Shown: one piece after another, positions 43,591 through 51,853 of the stretch
Position numbering within the stretch: the stretch's first letter is position 1
Layout: every line of letters begins with the position of its first letter
Source of the DNA: Campylobacter sp. RM16187
Lineage (GTDB): Bacteria; Campylobacterota; Campylobacteria; Campylobacterales; Campylobacteraceae
NCBI RefSeq assembly: GCF_025319965.1
Contig: NZ_CP012549.1
Span: forward strand, 744,001-808,000
Direction: 5' to 3'
Length of the DNA: 64,000 bases
Notes under the pieces: model-generated
The model's database searches: none
What the model saw: the letters and a program-made list of their open reading frames with translations, nothing else
Told to the model about the DNA's origin: nothing
Made by a program: the position numbers and the translations under genes

Positions 43591-45756
43591 TTTTTTAATG
43601 CTAATTCTGCTTGAATTCGCAATGATTCCTGCAGTATGAGCGATATGCACTAGACCCGCTCCGGCTGGACTTAGCACGCCAAGAGCGCCAAGTGCCGCTC
43701 CTAGCATATTTGTGCTTGTGCCGATATTGTAGTTTTGTTTTACTACACGAAGTGCAAAAGCGCTTAAATCGTGAAGTTTGACTATGTCAATAGGGCGAGA
43801 GTTTGTGATGGCTATGTTTGAAATCTCTATAGCGGCCTCGCTTCCGCCACTGGCAAAGGATATTCCTATATCGGACTTACTCATAGCCAAGGTATCATTT
43901 ACTCCGTCTCCTATCATCACGACTTTACCATAGTTTTTAAGCTTTTGAATTATTTTTGCCTTATCATCAGGCATTAAAGAGAAGTAGATATCGTCAAACT
44001 CAAATTTCTTTGCAAATTCTTTGGCCACTTTTTCATCATCTCCAGTTAATAGTACAACTTTTTTACCTCGCTCTTTTAGCGCCTTCACAGCTTCTATACT
44101 TCCTGTTCTAATCTCATGCTCATAGATTATAGCTCCCAAAATTTCACTATCCCTGGCAAGGTATATGATTGTATTTTCGCTTGTAAATTTAGGAATTTTA
44201 AAATTTTGTATTTTTACCTTATATTTTCTCATTAGATTTAGATTACCTAGTAAGAATTTGCTGTCTTCAAATTTAGCTTTGACTCCAAGACCGGGCAAAA
44301 TTTCGCTTTTAAAATGGATATTTGCAGAGATGTTTAAGCCCTTGGCATATTCGTTAATAGAGACGGCAAGAGGATGCGTGTTGTGATGCTCTATGCTTGA
44401 AGCTATTTTAAAAAACTCTTCTTTTGTTATCTTGCTTATTAGTTTAAAGCCTACTATCTTTGGTTTGCCTGTAGTAAGTGTTCCTGTCTTATCAAAGCAA
44501 AATATTTCGCTTTGACTGACATTTTCTAAGTACTCTCCACCTTTTATCAATATTCCGTCTTTTGCGGCTCTTGCTATGGCTGCGCTTACGGCAGAGCTTG
44601 CAGCAAGCACCGTAGAGCAAGGGCAGCTCATTACTATCATGACACTAAAAGCTCTTAAAAATGAACCAGTCACAAAAAATGTCCCGACACTTAAAGCCGA
44701 GCCGATTTTTAGCACTTTTTGAGCTAGTCTATCAGCGCTTAGCTCGCTTTGGCTTTTATTTAAGAGATTTTTTTCAACTTCGCTTATGATTCTGGCTATA
44801 TACGTTTCATTTCCTGTTGCGCTTACTTTTATGTAAATTCTTCCTTTTTCAACTAAAGTATTTGCAAACACGCTATCGTTTTTCTTTTTATATACACTCT
44901 CGCTTCGTCCGTTGATTATAGCTTCGTTTATCTCCGCACTTCCATTTATGATAACTCCGTCGGCTACTATTTTTTCTCCACTTCTGCATACTATTATATC
45001 GCCATCTTTGACATCTTCTAAAGAGACTTCGACTTCTAAATCGCCTTGCAAAACATAGGCTTTTTTGACATCCAGGCTGATTAGCTTATGAATTTCCGCA
45101 CGTGATTTGTTTGCCGTATACTCTTCAAACAGCATGCTTCCTCTAAGAATATAAATTATCTCAAATGCAGCCGTTACCTCTCCGCCCAAGATCGCTATAA
45201 GAAGTGCAAATGCAATGAAGCCTTGCAGACTCATTTTTTTCTCTTTTAGCTCTTCTAGCCCCTCTTTTATAAGAGGAATTGCTGAGTATATGCTAATAGC
45301 TCCTATGGTAAGCTTGGCAAGCAGTCCAAGAGGCGTAGCCATAATATGCTCTTTTACGAAAACACCTACGGCTATTAAACTAAGAGCGCCGAAATTTAGT
45401 AGCTTTTTTCTCCAGCTAGATTCTGACACTAAATTTGTAGAGCAGTGCAAGCAGGCATTGCATGCCGGAGTCGAAATTGTTAAAGACTTTGATTTTTCTA
45501 TCTTTTTTGAGATTTTTTGGCTCTCTTTTTGTCCAGCAACTGCAAAATTTTTCTCCAGTTTTGTTAATATCTCATCTAAATTTATAATATTTTGATCAAA
45601 ATGTATTATTAGAGAGTTGCAGTATTGGTTTAGTCTTATGTTTTTTACTTTTTTTTCTAAAATTTTATTAATTTTTTCAAAATTTTTAGGATTAAATTCC
45701 GGAGATTTGAGTCTAATTCGTCCGTTTATATGAGCTTTTACAACTATTTGCGTCAT
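43588..45756 (-). CDS. Heavy-metal P1B-type ATPase with CPC motif and GRIRL N-terminus
   Basis: A 722-residue metal ATPase. An HMA-like N-terminus has GRIRL (R13, R15) rather than CxxC, but a later CNACLHC cluster (C99, C102, C105) may bind metal. The membrane motif is MSCPCST (CPC at 378-380). Catalytic parts are present: INGRSES replaces the usual TGE loop, D422 in DKTGTLT, HHNTHPLA, TGDD and GDGVNDTLA. ATG 45756 overlaps the Fur-gene stop (ATGA); a GTG 3 codons earlier is possible. The TGE change (NGRSES) could affect dephosphorylation. Confidence 0.88.
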   Translation of the reverse strand: MTQIVVKAHINGRIRLKSPEFNPKNFEKINKILEKKVKNIRLNQYCNSLIIHFDQNIINLDEILTKLEKNFAVAGQKESQKISKKIEKSKSLTISTPACNACLHCSTNLVSESSWRKKLLNFGALSLIAVGVFVKEHIMATPLGLLAKLTIGAISIYSAIPLIKEGLEELKEKKMSLQGFIAFALLIAILGGEVTAAFEIIYILRGSMLFEEYTANKSRAEIHKLISLDVKKAYVLQGDLEVEVSLEDVKDGDIIVCRSGEKIVADGVIINGSAEINEAIINGRSESVYKKKNDSVFANTLVEKGRIYIKVSATGNETYIARIISEVEKNLLNKSQSELSADRLAQKVLKIGSALSVGTFFVTGSFLRAFSVMIVMSCPCSTVLAASSAVSAAIARAAKDGILIKGGEYLENVSQSEIFCFDKTGTLTTGKPKIVGFKLISKITKEEFFKIASSIEHHNTHPLAVSINEYAKGLNISANIHFKSEILPGLGVKAKFEDSKFLLGNLNLMRKYKVKIQNFKIPKFTSENTIIYLARDSEILGAIIYEHEIRTGSIEAVKALKERGKKVVLLTGDDEKVAKEFAKKFEFDDIYFSLMPDDKAKIIQKLKNYGKVVMIGDGVNDTLAMSKSDIGISFASGGSEAAIEISNIAITNSRPIDIVKLHDLSAFALRVVKQNYNIGTSTNMLGAALGALGVLSPAGAGLVHIAHTAGIIANSSRISIKK

Positions 45757-46187
45757 TTTTGACACTCTTTACAAATTCCATATAATATCATCGTATGGCC
45801 TTCTGTTTTAAATTTTTTGTTTTCGCAGATTATGTCTTGTCTATTTTCTATGGTTTCATCGTAAAAGCTTACGATTTTACCGCATTTAGTGCATATTAGG
45901 TGGTCGTGATGAGAATTTAGATTTAGTTCAAATTTTTTGATTCCACTCTCTTCAAAAGATATCGCCAGTCCAATCTCCTCTAAGAAATTTAAAAACTGAT
46001 ATATTGCCGTTAAGCTAATATTTTCTTTAAATTCACGATAAAACCTCTCTTGTATCTCGGCAGCACTAAGGTGATCATCGTTAATATACAAGATTTTTAA
46101 AACCCCTTCCTTTTGGCTTGAATTTTTATAGTTAAAATCTTTTAAAAAGGTAGAAAATTTTGAGTAAAAATTTTCAAAATTTTGCAT
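45753..46187 (-). CDS. Fur-family transcriptional regulator
   Basis: A 144-residue Fur/PerR/Zur-type repressor. I start at ATG 46187 (AAAGAGTGG upstream; MQNFENFYSKF). The winged-helix HTH is HLSAAEIQERFYREFKENISLTAIYQFLNFLEE. Metal sites are HHDHLICTKCGK and the C-terminal CKECQK, the two CxxC zinc-binding pairs. It leads the ATPase cluster and overlaps its first gene, so it very likely controls the cluster. Specificity (Fe, Zn or peroxide) cannot be read from sequence. A PerR/Fur-like box lies in its own leader. Confidence 0.9.
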   Translation of the reverse strand: MQNFENFYSKFSTFLKDFNYKNSSQKEGVLKILYINDDHLSAAEIQERFYREFKENISLTAIYQFLNFLEEIGLAISFEESGIKKFELNLNSHHDHLICTKCGKIVSFYDETIENRQDIICENKKFKTEGHTMILYGICKECQK

Positions 46188-46221
46188 ATAATCGCCACTC
46201 TTTATTCTAAATTCATAATTG

Positions 46222-46236
46222 CTATCATGATTATAA
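46222..46236 (-). promoter_or_regulatory. PerR/Fur-like box upstream of the Fur-family gene
   Basis: The 15 bases CTATCATGATTATAA match TTATAATnATTATAA at 12 of 14 positions. It is 35 bases upstream of the start codon, a normal place for autoregulation. Confidence 0.5.
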
Positions 46237-46366
46237 TAAAATAAGCTGATTTGCGAATAAATTTGCAATTTTTATATAAAATTTTTATAAATTTTAAGAA
46301 AATTTGATAAGCAAATATAAAGGTTTTTTTGGCATAATTCCGCAAAAACTTTCAAAAAGGCAGGAT

Positions 46367-46576
46367 ATGACATACGACGAGCTTGAATTAGACGCCGTTT
46401 TGCTTGAAGTTCTAGAGAATAGAGGTAGCTTTGAGTCTATGGATGACGAAGAGCTTTTTGAGCTAATCGAAGAGGTTGCAAAGTATACCGACGGCGATTA
46501 TGAAGAGGCGTTTGAGTATATGACTCAATTTTCTCCGATTAACAAAAAAAGATTTGTCTCGCTTTATATGGTTTAG
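46367..46576 (+). CDS. Small acidic protein, 69 aa
   Basis: Function not recognised. I start at ATG 46367 (GGCAGG upstream); earlier in-frame codons lack a ribosome site. It is very acidic and helical (MDDEELFELIEEVAKYTDGDYEEAFEYM). It is divergent from the Fur-family gene across about 180 bases and shares that spacer's AT-rich promoter region (GCATAAT at 46333-46339). It ends in its own terminator stem. Confidence 0.72.
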   Translation: MTYDELELDAVLLEVLENRGSFESMDDEELFELIEEVAKYTDGDYEEAFEYMTQFSPINKKRFVSLYMV

Positions 46577-46592
46577 CCTTAAGCTAAACCAT
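46568..46592 (+). terminator. Terminator of the 69-aa gene
   Basis: A perfect 10-bp stem ATGGTTTAGC / GCTAAACCAT with loop CTTAA. The TAG stop codon is inside the stem. GATTTTAG follows. It also faces the convergent SYLF gene. Confidence 0.65.
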
Positions 46593-46600
46593 GATTTTAG

Positions 46601-47257
46601 CTATTCAAAATATTTATTTATTATCTCTTTTAGTTTTTGAGTATATCTGCTATCTTTAGGTGAGTTATGATAGATATCAGCGATATCATAAATTCTTTCG
46701 TAGTAGTCATTTGTATCTTGATTGTTTACTACCATCATAGAAGTGTTTATGCTAACTCCTAAAAACACTCCTTTTGCCTTTCCTCTTTCTAGTACCCATG
46801 CGGAAATTTCAGGAAGATCTGTTGAGACTCCGGACTTCTCTCCGGCTCCTAATATAACGGCATCAGCGGTAATATCTATGGAGCCTTTGCCATCAACTAA
46901 GCCAGCCCATGATCTGCTTGATTTAAAAAGTAAAATAAGATCAACTGATTTATAACCAGCCTGTGCTCCAAAACCAACACCTTTATAGTCTACAAAGATA
47001 GGCGCGCTCCATTCGTTATCATCGTTTCTAGCTACAAAAATTCCCTTTCCGTCATGCCCAGATATTATAAATCCGCTTTTGACCATGCTTGGTATTATTG
47101 CTATGCCGGTAATGCCTTTGAATTTCTTATTTTTACTTACTCCAAAGTCGTTAAGTATATTTAGTGAGGTTTTGACCTTCTGACTCTGTGTAAAATCTGC
47201 AAGCGCAAATGTAGATAGTGTCAAAATGCAAAGCATAAGCTTAAATATTTTATTCAT
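46601..47257 (-). CDS. Exported SYLF-domain (lipid-binding, YSC84-like) protein
   Basis: A 218-residue protein with signal peptide MNKIFKLMLCILTLSTFALA. The SYLF/DUF500 fold shows KGITGIAIIPSMVKSGFIISG, GKGIFVARNDDNEWSAPIFV and VGFGAQAGYKSVDLILLFKS. The family binds phosphoinositides in eukaryotes; bacterial members are periplasmic or lipoprotein and poorly understood. Monocistronic with AAAGGAAAT before the ATG. Confidence 0.88.
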   Translation of the reverse strand: MNKIFKLMLCILTLSTFALADFTQSQKVKTSLNILNDFGVSKNKKFKGITGIAIIPSMVKSGFIISGHDGKGIFVARNDDNEWSAPIFVDYKGVGFGAQAGYKSVDLILLFKSSRSWAGLVDGKGSIDITADAVILGAGEKSGVSTDLPEISAWVLERGKAKGVFLGVSINTSMMVVNNQDTNDYYERIYDIADIYHNSPKDSRYTQKLKEIINKYFE

Positions 47258-47349
47258 CAGTATTTCCTTTTTGATAAACTTTAATTGCTATTATATTACT
47301 TTTTACTAAATTTTAAAACCGTTTTTTTAATTTTATATAAAGGATTTAT

Positions 47350-48156
47350 ATGAAAAGTATATTTTTAATAATTTTTATCTCACTTAATATTATGGCTCAA
47401 GATATAATAAACGGAGATATACAGATAGCCCAGATTGAATCAAATTTTGCAGGCAAGCTAACAATAGACGGTAAGCAAAGAGAGTGGCTTGTTAATCCTG
47501 CTAATAAAAATGTAAAATTTACCATTATTGCCGCAGGATATTATAAAAAGGGTGAAATAGTTTTAAGAAGCGATTTTAATGGAGATATAGATGAGATTGT
47601 TTTTAAAGTTATTAATGGTCAATACAAGAAAGAAAAGATAAGTGTCGAGAGCTCAAAAGTCGCACCTCCAAAAGAAGTATTAAAAAGAATCGAGGAGGAG
47701 AGGGATGAGGCTAATAAAATTTATTCAACCAGCACTCCTGGATTAAAATTTAATACAGCTTTTATGCTTCCTATGAGTTCGGTTATAACAAGTCCTTTTG
47801 GCACCGCAAGAGTTTTTAATGAGCTTGTTAAAAGCTATCATTCAGGAACCGATTTTCGCGCAGCCGTCGGCACTCCTATAGCCTCTAGCAATGACGGCGT
47901 AGTCGTGATCGCTAAAGATAGATACTACGCTGGAGGCTCTGTGGTGATAGATCACGGAGAGGGAATTTATACGCAGTATTATCACATGAGCAGGATAGAT
48001 GTGAAGCTTGGCGATGAGATAAAAAAGGGCGAGGTCATCGGACTAAGCGGAGCTAGCGGTAGAGTCTCTGGACCGCACCTTCACTTTGGCGTCATCGTAA
48101 ACGGCGTGCAGGTAAATCCGATAAATTTCATCAAAAAGATAAACGCTCTTTTTTAG
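47350..48156 (+). CDS. M23-family peptidoglycan endopeptidase
   Basis: A 268-residue periplasmic zinc peptidase with signal peptide MKSIFLIIFISLNIMAQ. Zinc ligands are H164 and D168 (YHSGTDFR) and H245, with H243 catalytic (GPHLHFGV). A beta-rich N-terminal domain (residues 20-130) precedes the peptidase core. Related Campylobacter and Helicobacter M23 enzymes (Csd/Pgp type) trim peptide crosslinks and set helical cell shape; which one this equals is not certain. Confidence 0.9.
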   Translation: MKSIFLIIFISLNIMAQDIINGDIQIAQIESNFAGKLTIDGKQREWLVNPANKNVKFTIIAAGYYKKGEIVLRSDFNGDIDEIVFKVINGQYKKEKISVESSKVAPPKEVLKRIEEERDEANKIYSTSTPGLKFNTAFMLPMSSVITSPFGTARVFNELVKSYHSGTDFRAAVGTPIASSNDGVVVIAKDRYYAGGSVVIDHGEGIYTQYYHMSRIDVKLGDEIKKGEVIGLSGASGRVSGPHLHFGVIVNGVQVNPINFIKKINALF

Positions 48157-48163
48157 TGTGACG

Positions 48164-48197
48164 ACTTAACTTTTTCTTCACAACTTCTTTTTAAAAT
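48164..48197 (+). promoter_or_regulatory. Repeated promoter element, copy 1
   Basis: Positions 48164-48186 are identical over 23 bases to 48695-48717, and a -10-like TAAAAT begins 6 bases downstream (48192). AACTT recurs in it, and adjoining 11-base units TTAACTTTTTC and TTCACAACTTC share 7 of 11 bases. That periodicity is typical for OmpR-type regulators. Confidence 0.65.
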
Positions 48198-48226
48198 CTT
48201 TTCATAACTTTTATAAGGAGAAAAAT

Positions 48227-48574
48227 ATGAAAAGATTAAAAATCATGAGTATATTAGTTGCTCTTAAGGCCTATTTGGGTGCTAAATTTGACAAGGCTCA
48301 GTCGTGCGGATTTGCTAAGATGATAAAAAATGCCGATGCTAAAACTTTAGGCGAAATTTCATTTGAGATAGATAAAAGAGCCGGCAAACTCATAGCTGAA
48401 GCGGATAGTTCAAAGCAGGATTTTAAGAGCGAATTTGATAAGAGAATTTCTGCTCTTAGCGAGGATGAGCGAGCAAAATTTAAAGAGGAATTTGCAGCTA
48501 GATATAACGAAAAAGTGCTAAACTTAAGCGTTAAAGAGGCTCAAGAATTAGGTCTTAAAATTATAGAAAATTGA
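48227..48574 (+). CDS. Exported paralogue 1, DUF1104/Spy-like helical protein, 115 aa
   Basis: The core (ADAKTLGEISFEIDKRAGKL, then RISALSEDERAKFKEEFAARY and NLSVKEAQELG) is shared with the next gene, so the two are tandem paralogues. Helices with SEDER/SPDER turns resemble periplasmic Spy/CpxP-like or DUF1104 proteins. The first 20 residues are a poor signal peptide (MKRLKIMSILVALKAYLGA), so export may be lost. It has the same promoter element as its paralogue. A strong terminator follows. Confidence 0.72.
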   Translation: MKRLKIMSILVALKAYLGAKFDKAQSCGFAKMIKNADAKTLGEISFEIDKRAGKLIAEADSSKQDFKSEFDKRISALSEDERAKFKEEFAARYNEKVLNLSVKEAQELGLKIIEN

Positions 48575-48587
48575 TCTCAAAATTTTA

Positions 48588-48619
48588 AAAATTTGACCGA
48601 AACGGCTCGGTCAAATTTT
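48588..48619 (+). terminator. Terminator after paralogue 1
   Basis: A perfect 13-bp stem AAAATTTGACCGA / TCGGTCAAATTTT with loop AACGGC. The 3' arm ends in TTTT. Confidence 0.9.
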
Positions 48620-48694
48620 ACAACTCAAAAAACACATAAAAACCAAGATATAAAATTAAAAAATATTTATGAAATAAGTTATGATATAAATTTT

Positions 48695-48728
48695 ACTTAA
48701 CTTTTTCTTCACAACTTTTCTTTATACT
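48695..48728 (+). promoter_or_regulatory. Repeated promoter element, copy 2
   Basis: The same 23-base sequence as copy 1, at exactly the same distance (41 bases) from the start codon of paralogue 2. A -10-like TATACT follows at 48723. Confidence 0.65.
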
Positions 48729-48757
48729 TCACTTACATTTCAACACAAGGAGATAAG

Positions 48758-49261
48758 ATGAAAAAGTTAGCTTTTATCGGCATATTGATTGCCGGAAGTT
48801 TGTTTGCAGGCTCAATTAGCGATAGCTCAAATACCCAGCTAAACAGTATGGTGGCAGGTGCGGACGCAAAGACGCTAAGTGAAATTTCATTTGAGATTCA
48901 TAAGCGTGCTAGCAAGCTAAGCTCGCAAGAAGCGGATATCATAGATGAATTTAGAGAGCAGATGCGAAGCAAGATCTCCGCGATGAGTCCTGATGAGAGA
49001 GCGGAATTTATGCAGGAGTATAGAGGCATAATGAGAGATAAGATGGATAGTTTAAGCGTAAAAGAGGCTGGAAAAATGCGATTTTACGCTCATAACGGAG
49101 GTCAAAACAGCGGTCACGGTCGGCATGATAAATTTGGCAGAGGACACAATAATCACAAATTCGGGCGTCATTACAACTGCGGCGAATTTGGCTTTGAGTG
49201 CGGCAACCAAGGCTATATGAGGCAAGCAAGAGGCTCTGGCTTTGGTTGTATGTGGCAATAA
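48758..49261 (+). CDS. Exported paralogue 2 with His/Gly/Cys-rich tail, 167 aa
   Basis: Signal peptide MKKLAFIGILIAGSLFAGS. Residues 28-100 are the same helical domain as in paralogue 1 (ADAKTLSEISFEIHKRASKL; AMSPDERAEFMQEYRG; SLSVKEAGKM). Residues 105-167 are a His/Gly/Asn tail with HGRHDKFGRGHNNHKFGRH and three Cys (HYNCGEFGFECGN, GCMW), which looks like a metal-binding segment. A periplasmic metal or envelope-stress sensor is a reasonable guess, and the two-component genes lie next door. Confidence 0.78.
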   Translation: MKKLAFIGILIAGSLFAGSISDSSNTQLNSMVAGADAKTLSEISFEIHKRASKLSSQEADIIDEFREQMRSKISAMSPDERAEFMQEYRGIMRDKMDSLSVKEAGKMRFYAHNGGQNSGHGRHDKFGRGHNNHKFGRHYNCGEFGFECGNQGYMRQARGSGFGCMWQ

Positions 49262-49365
49262 ATTTATAGGTCTTGCGCCGTTTGACGTGAGACCTTAAAG
49301 CTTAAATTTATGCCTTATTAAAAGCAAAAATAGTAATATCTACAAATTTCGCTTAAGGAGCAAGA

Positions 49366-50028
49366 GTGGCTAGAATTTTAGTAGTTGAAGACGAGGCGAT
49401 GCTGCTTGATATGATGTGCTCGTATCTTAGAAGCGAGAATTTCGAGGTGCAGGGCGTTAAGAGCTATGATGAGGCGCTTAGTTTGGCTTATGAAACCAAC
49501 TTTGATCTGTGGATATTTGACGTTAAAATCATCGGTGGCAACGGCTTTGAGCTACTAAAAGAGTTAAGAGAGGCTAAGAGGCTCACTCCTTGCATATTTA
49601 CTACGTCACTAAATACGATAAATGACCTTCAAAAAGGCTTTTTAAGCGGGTGTGACGACTATATCAAAAAGCCGTTTGAGCTTAAAGAGCTACTTTTGCG
49701 AGTAAATAATATCCTTAAACGAACTTTTGTGCATAATGTAAGCGAATTTCAAAAACTTGATGAAAATTTCAGCTTTGATATGAAGCAAGGAGTGCTCTAT
49801 AAGGGCGAAGAGGCGGTTAGTATGCCTAAAAAGCAGGCTAAGCTCTTAGTAATGTTGCTTAAAAATAGGGATAGATTTGTCAGCAGAGATGAAATTTATG
49901 AGCAAATTTGGGACTACGACGAGAGTCCAAGCGAGCTAAGCTTGCGCGTGTATATCACGGAGCTTCGCAAAATTTTAGGCAAAGAACGCATAGTAAGCGC
50001 CTCAAAGCTGGGGTATAAGTATGTTTAA
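49366..50028 (+). CDS. OmpR-family response regulator
   Basis: A 220-residue response regulator. The receiver has ED pair E8-D9, phospho-acceptor D52 (IFDVKI) and the lysine in DYIKKPFEL. The C-terminal winged helix ends VYITELRKILGKERIVSASKLGYKYV. It starts at GTG after AAGGAG. It overlaps the sensor kinase by 8 bases. The direct-repeat promoter element upstream of the paralogue genes is a plausible target. The 104-base spacer upstream holds only a weak hairpin near 49267. Confidence 0.92.
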   Translation: MARILVVEDEAMLLDMMCSYLRSENFEVQGVKSYDEALSLAYETNFDLWIFDVKIIGGNGFELLKELREAKRLTPCIFTTSLNTINDLQKGFLSGCDDYIKKPFELKELLLRVNNILKRTFVHNVSEFQKLDENFSFDMKQGVLYKGEEAVSMPKKQAKLLVMLLKNRDRFVSRDEIYEQIWDYDESPSELSLRVYITELRKILGKERIVSASKLGYKYV

Positions 50029-51133
50029 AAAACGCCACGTTTTGCCTATATTTTTGCTCTATTTTTTAACTAGCGTTGCGTTTTTGGTGTTTTTCGGCAA
50101 AGTTTTTTATGATAGAGAAAAACACTTCATAATGGACAAGGACGCTTTTGATTTTAGGGATTTTAAGCGCGAACTTCAGATAAAACTTCACAACAACGGC
50201 AAGCTTGACGATGATGATTTTGACGATATGAAGGCCTATGTGGTAAATTTAAAGACAGGCGAGGTTATAGAAGATGACTTTAAGCCAAAGCAGGGCATGG
50301 GGCGACACCATATCGAGAGTGAAGAAAACGTAGTGCAGTTTAGAGTACATGATAAAAGAGGGCAAAACGAGTATCTGGTAGCCATTAAACGCGCTGATGT
50401 TAATGTAAAGCTCTTAGCGCTCAAGGCTCAAATTTTACTCGTTTCGCTCGGTGTTTTGGCGGCGATATTGCTCATAGCCTATCTTATCATTAGGCTTTCG
50501 CTTCGTCCGCTTTATGCTAAAATCGAGTTTTTAGACGGCTTTATCCGCGATACGACTCATGAGATAAACACGCCTTTAAGCGTGATTTTGATGAGCATAG
50601 AGCTCTTTAAAACCGATCCTGAAAAGTATCTTGGCAACATAAAAACAGCCGCTCACACGATCTCAAATTTATATGAAGACCTAACCATCCTAAGGCTAAA
50701 TAAAAAATACGAAGAGAACGAAGAGGTAAATTTAGCCCAAATAGTAAGCGAGAGGCTTGAGTTTTTTTCGATAAATTTAAAGCAAAAAGGCATAAATTTA
50801 AGCACCGATATCAAGGATGTCGTGCTAGTAACTTCAAAATTTAAGGTGCGAAAGATAGTTGATAACCTCCTAAGCAACGCTGTAAAATACTCAAACGAAG
50901 GCGGAAGCGTGAGCGTAAAGCTAGATAAAAAAGCTCTTATCGTCACAAATAGCGGGCAGGGCATAGCAAAGGAAAATTTGCCCCACATCTTTGATCTTTA
51001 TACTCGCTTTGACGAGACGAGCGGAGGCTTTGGCATAGGGCTTAATATCGTTAAGAAATTTTGCGATGAGCTGAAATTTAAGGTAAGCTGCAAGAGTGGT
51101 GACGGTATGACCGAGTTTAAAGTGGCTTTTTAA
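50021..51133 (+). CDS. Two-component sensor histidine kinase
   Basis: A 370-residue inner-membrane kinase. Membrane helices span 8-27 and 136-158, enclosing a periplasmic sensor of about 105 residues. That loop has a strongly acidic segment (KLDDDDFDDMKAY) and GRHHIESEEN, which could bind metal or cationic peptide. The HisKA box has H180 (RDTTHEINTPLSV). ATPase motifs are NLLSNAVKYS, SGQGIAKENLPHIF and SGGFGIGLNIVKKF. It pairs with the response regulator upstream. Confidence 0.92.
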   Translation: MFKKRHVLPIFLLYFLTSVAFLVFFGKVFYDREKHFIMDKDAFDFRDFKRELQIKLHNNGKLDDDDFDDMKAYVVNLKTGEVIEDDFKPKQGMGRHHIESEENVVQFRVHDKRGQNEYLVAIKRADVNVKLLALKAQILLVSLGVLAAILLIAYLIIRLSLRPLYAKIEFLDGFIRDTTHEINTPLSVILMSIELFKTDPEKYLGNIKTAAHTISNLYEDLTILRLNKKYEENEEVNLAQIVSERLEFFSINLKQKGINLSTDIKDVVLVTSKFKVRKIVDNLLSNAVKYSNEGGSVSVKLDKKALIVTNSGQGIAKENLPHIFDLYTRFDETSGGFGIGLNIVKKFCDELKFKVSCKSGDGMTEFKVAF

Positions 51134-51233
51134 ATTCGCGCCTAAAAACGCTTGGCGAATTTTGGAATTTCAACCAAATTTATAGCTTCAAGATGTAAAA
51201 TATCATCTAGATTTTTACAAAAAGCGGTGACTT

Positions 51234-51842
51234 ATGGATGTTTTTCTTATCGTTGAGAGTATCGGTATAGCTTCGGCTGCGCTGAGCGGATTTTACTTCG
51301 CTATCAGAAAAAATTGCGACTGGCTTGGTATCTTTGTGGCGGGATTTTTGACCGCTCTTGGCGGCGGACTTATGCGTGACGCGATAGTTTCGCGCCCTCC
51401 TTATTCGTTTACAAACTACTTGCCGGGGCTCATCGTGGTCGTTATCTTGATAGCTGCGGCGCTTCTTAAGCTCCATAAGCGCGAGGATTTGGAGACTAAA
51501 TTTTTATTTATCACGACTGACGCCTTTGGTATCGCAAGCTTTTCGATAGTCGGAGCCATCGTCGCACTTGAGTATAACTTCAACTTTTTTGGCGTGACTA
51601 TGCTTGCACTTTGTAACGGAGTTGGCGGAGGCATACTGCGCGATATCTTGCTAAATGAGGTTCCTTGGTTTTTAAAGACGGGGCTTTATGCGACGGTTTG
51701 CTTAACTATCGGCGCGATATATTATCTCATGCACTATCTTGGGCTTACGAGCATTTTTTGGGTGATGTTGCTTTTTGCTTTCGGGGTAGTTTTTAGACTT
51801 CTGGCGTATTATAGAGGCTGGCACCTGCCGACACTTGATTAA
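51234..51842 (+). CDS. TRIC-family (UPF0126) cation channel protein
   Basis: A 202-residue membrane protein of the prokaryotic TRIC/YadS family, trimeric K+-type channels. Two internal repeats are visible: GFLTALGGGLMRDAIVSRPP near residue 39 and LCNGVGGGILRDILLNEVP near residue 123, the GGGxxRD motifs of the family. About seven hydrophobic helices. ATG follows GCGGTGAC, a weak ribosome site. It is followed 11 bases later by argD. Confidence 0.88.
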   Translation: MDVFLIVESIGIASAALSGFYFAIRKNCDWLGIFVAGFLTALGGGLMRDAIVSRPPYSFTNYLPGLIVVVILIAAALLKLHKREDLETKFLFITTDAFGIASFSIVGAIVALEYNFNFFGVTMLALCNGVGGGILRDILLNEVPWFLKTGLYATVCLTIGAIYYLMHYLGLTSIFWVMLLFAFGVVFRLLAYYRGWHLPTLD

Positions 51843-51853
51843 AAGGAGTAAAA

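Noticed and set aside
49262-49300. Hairpin GGTCT...AGACC as terminator of paralogue 2
   Set aside because: Only about 5 continuous base pairs and no T tract.
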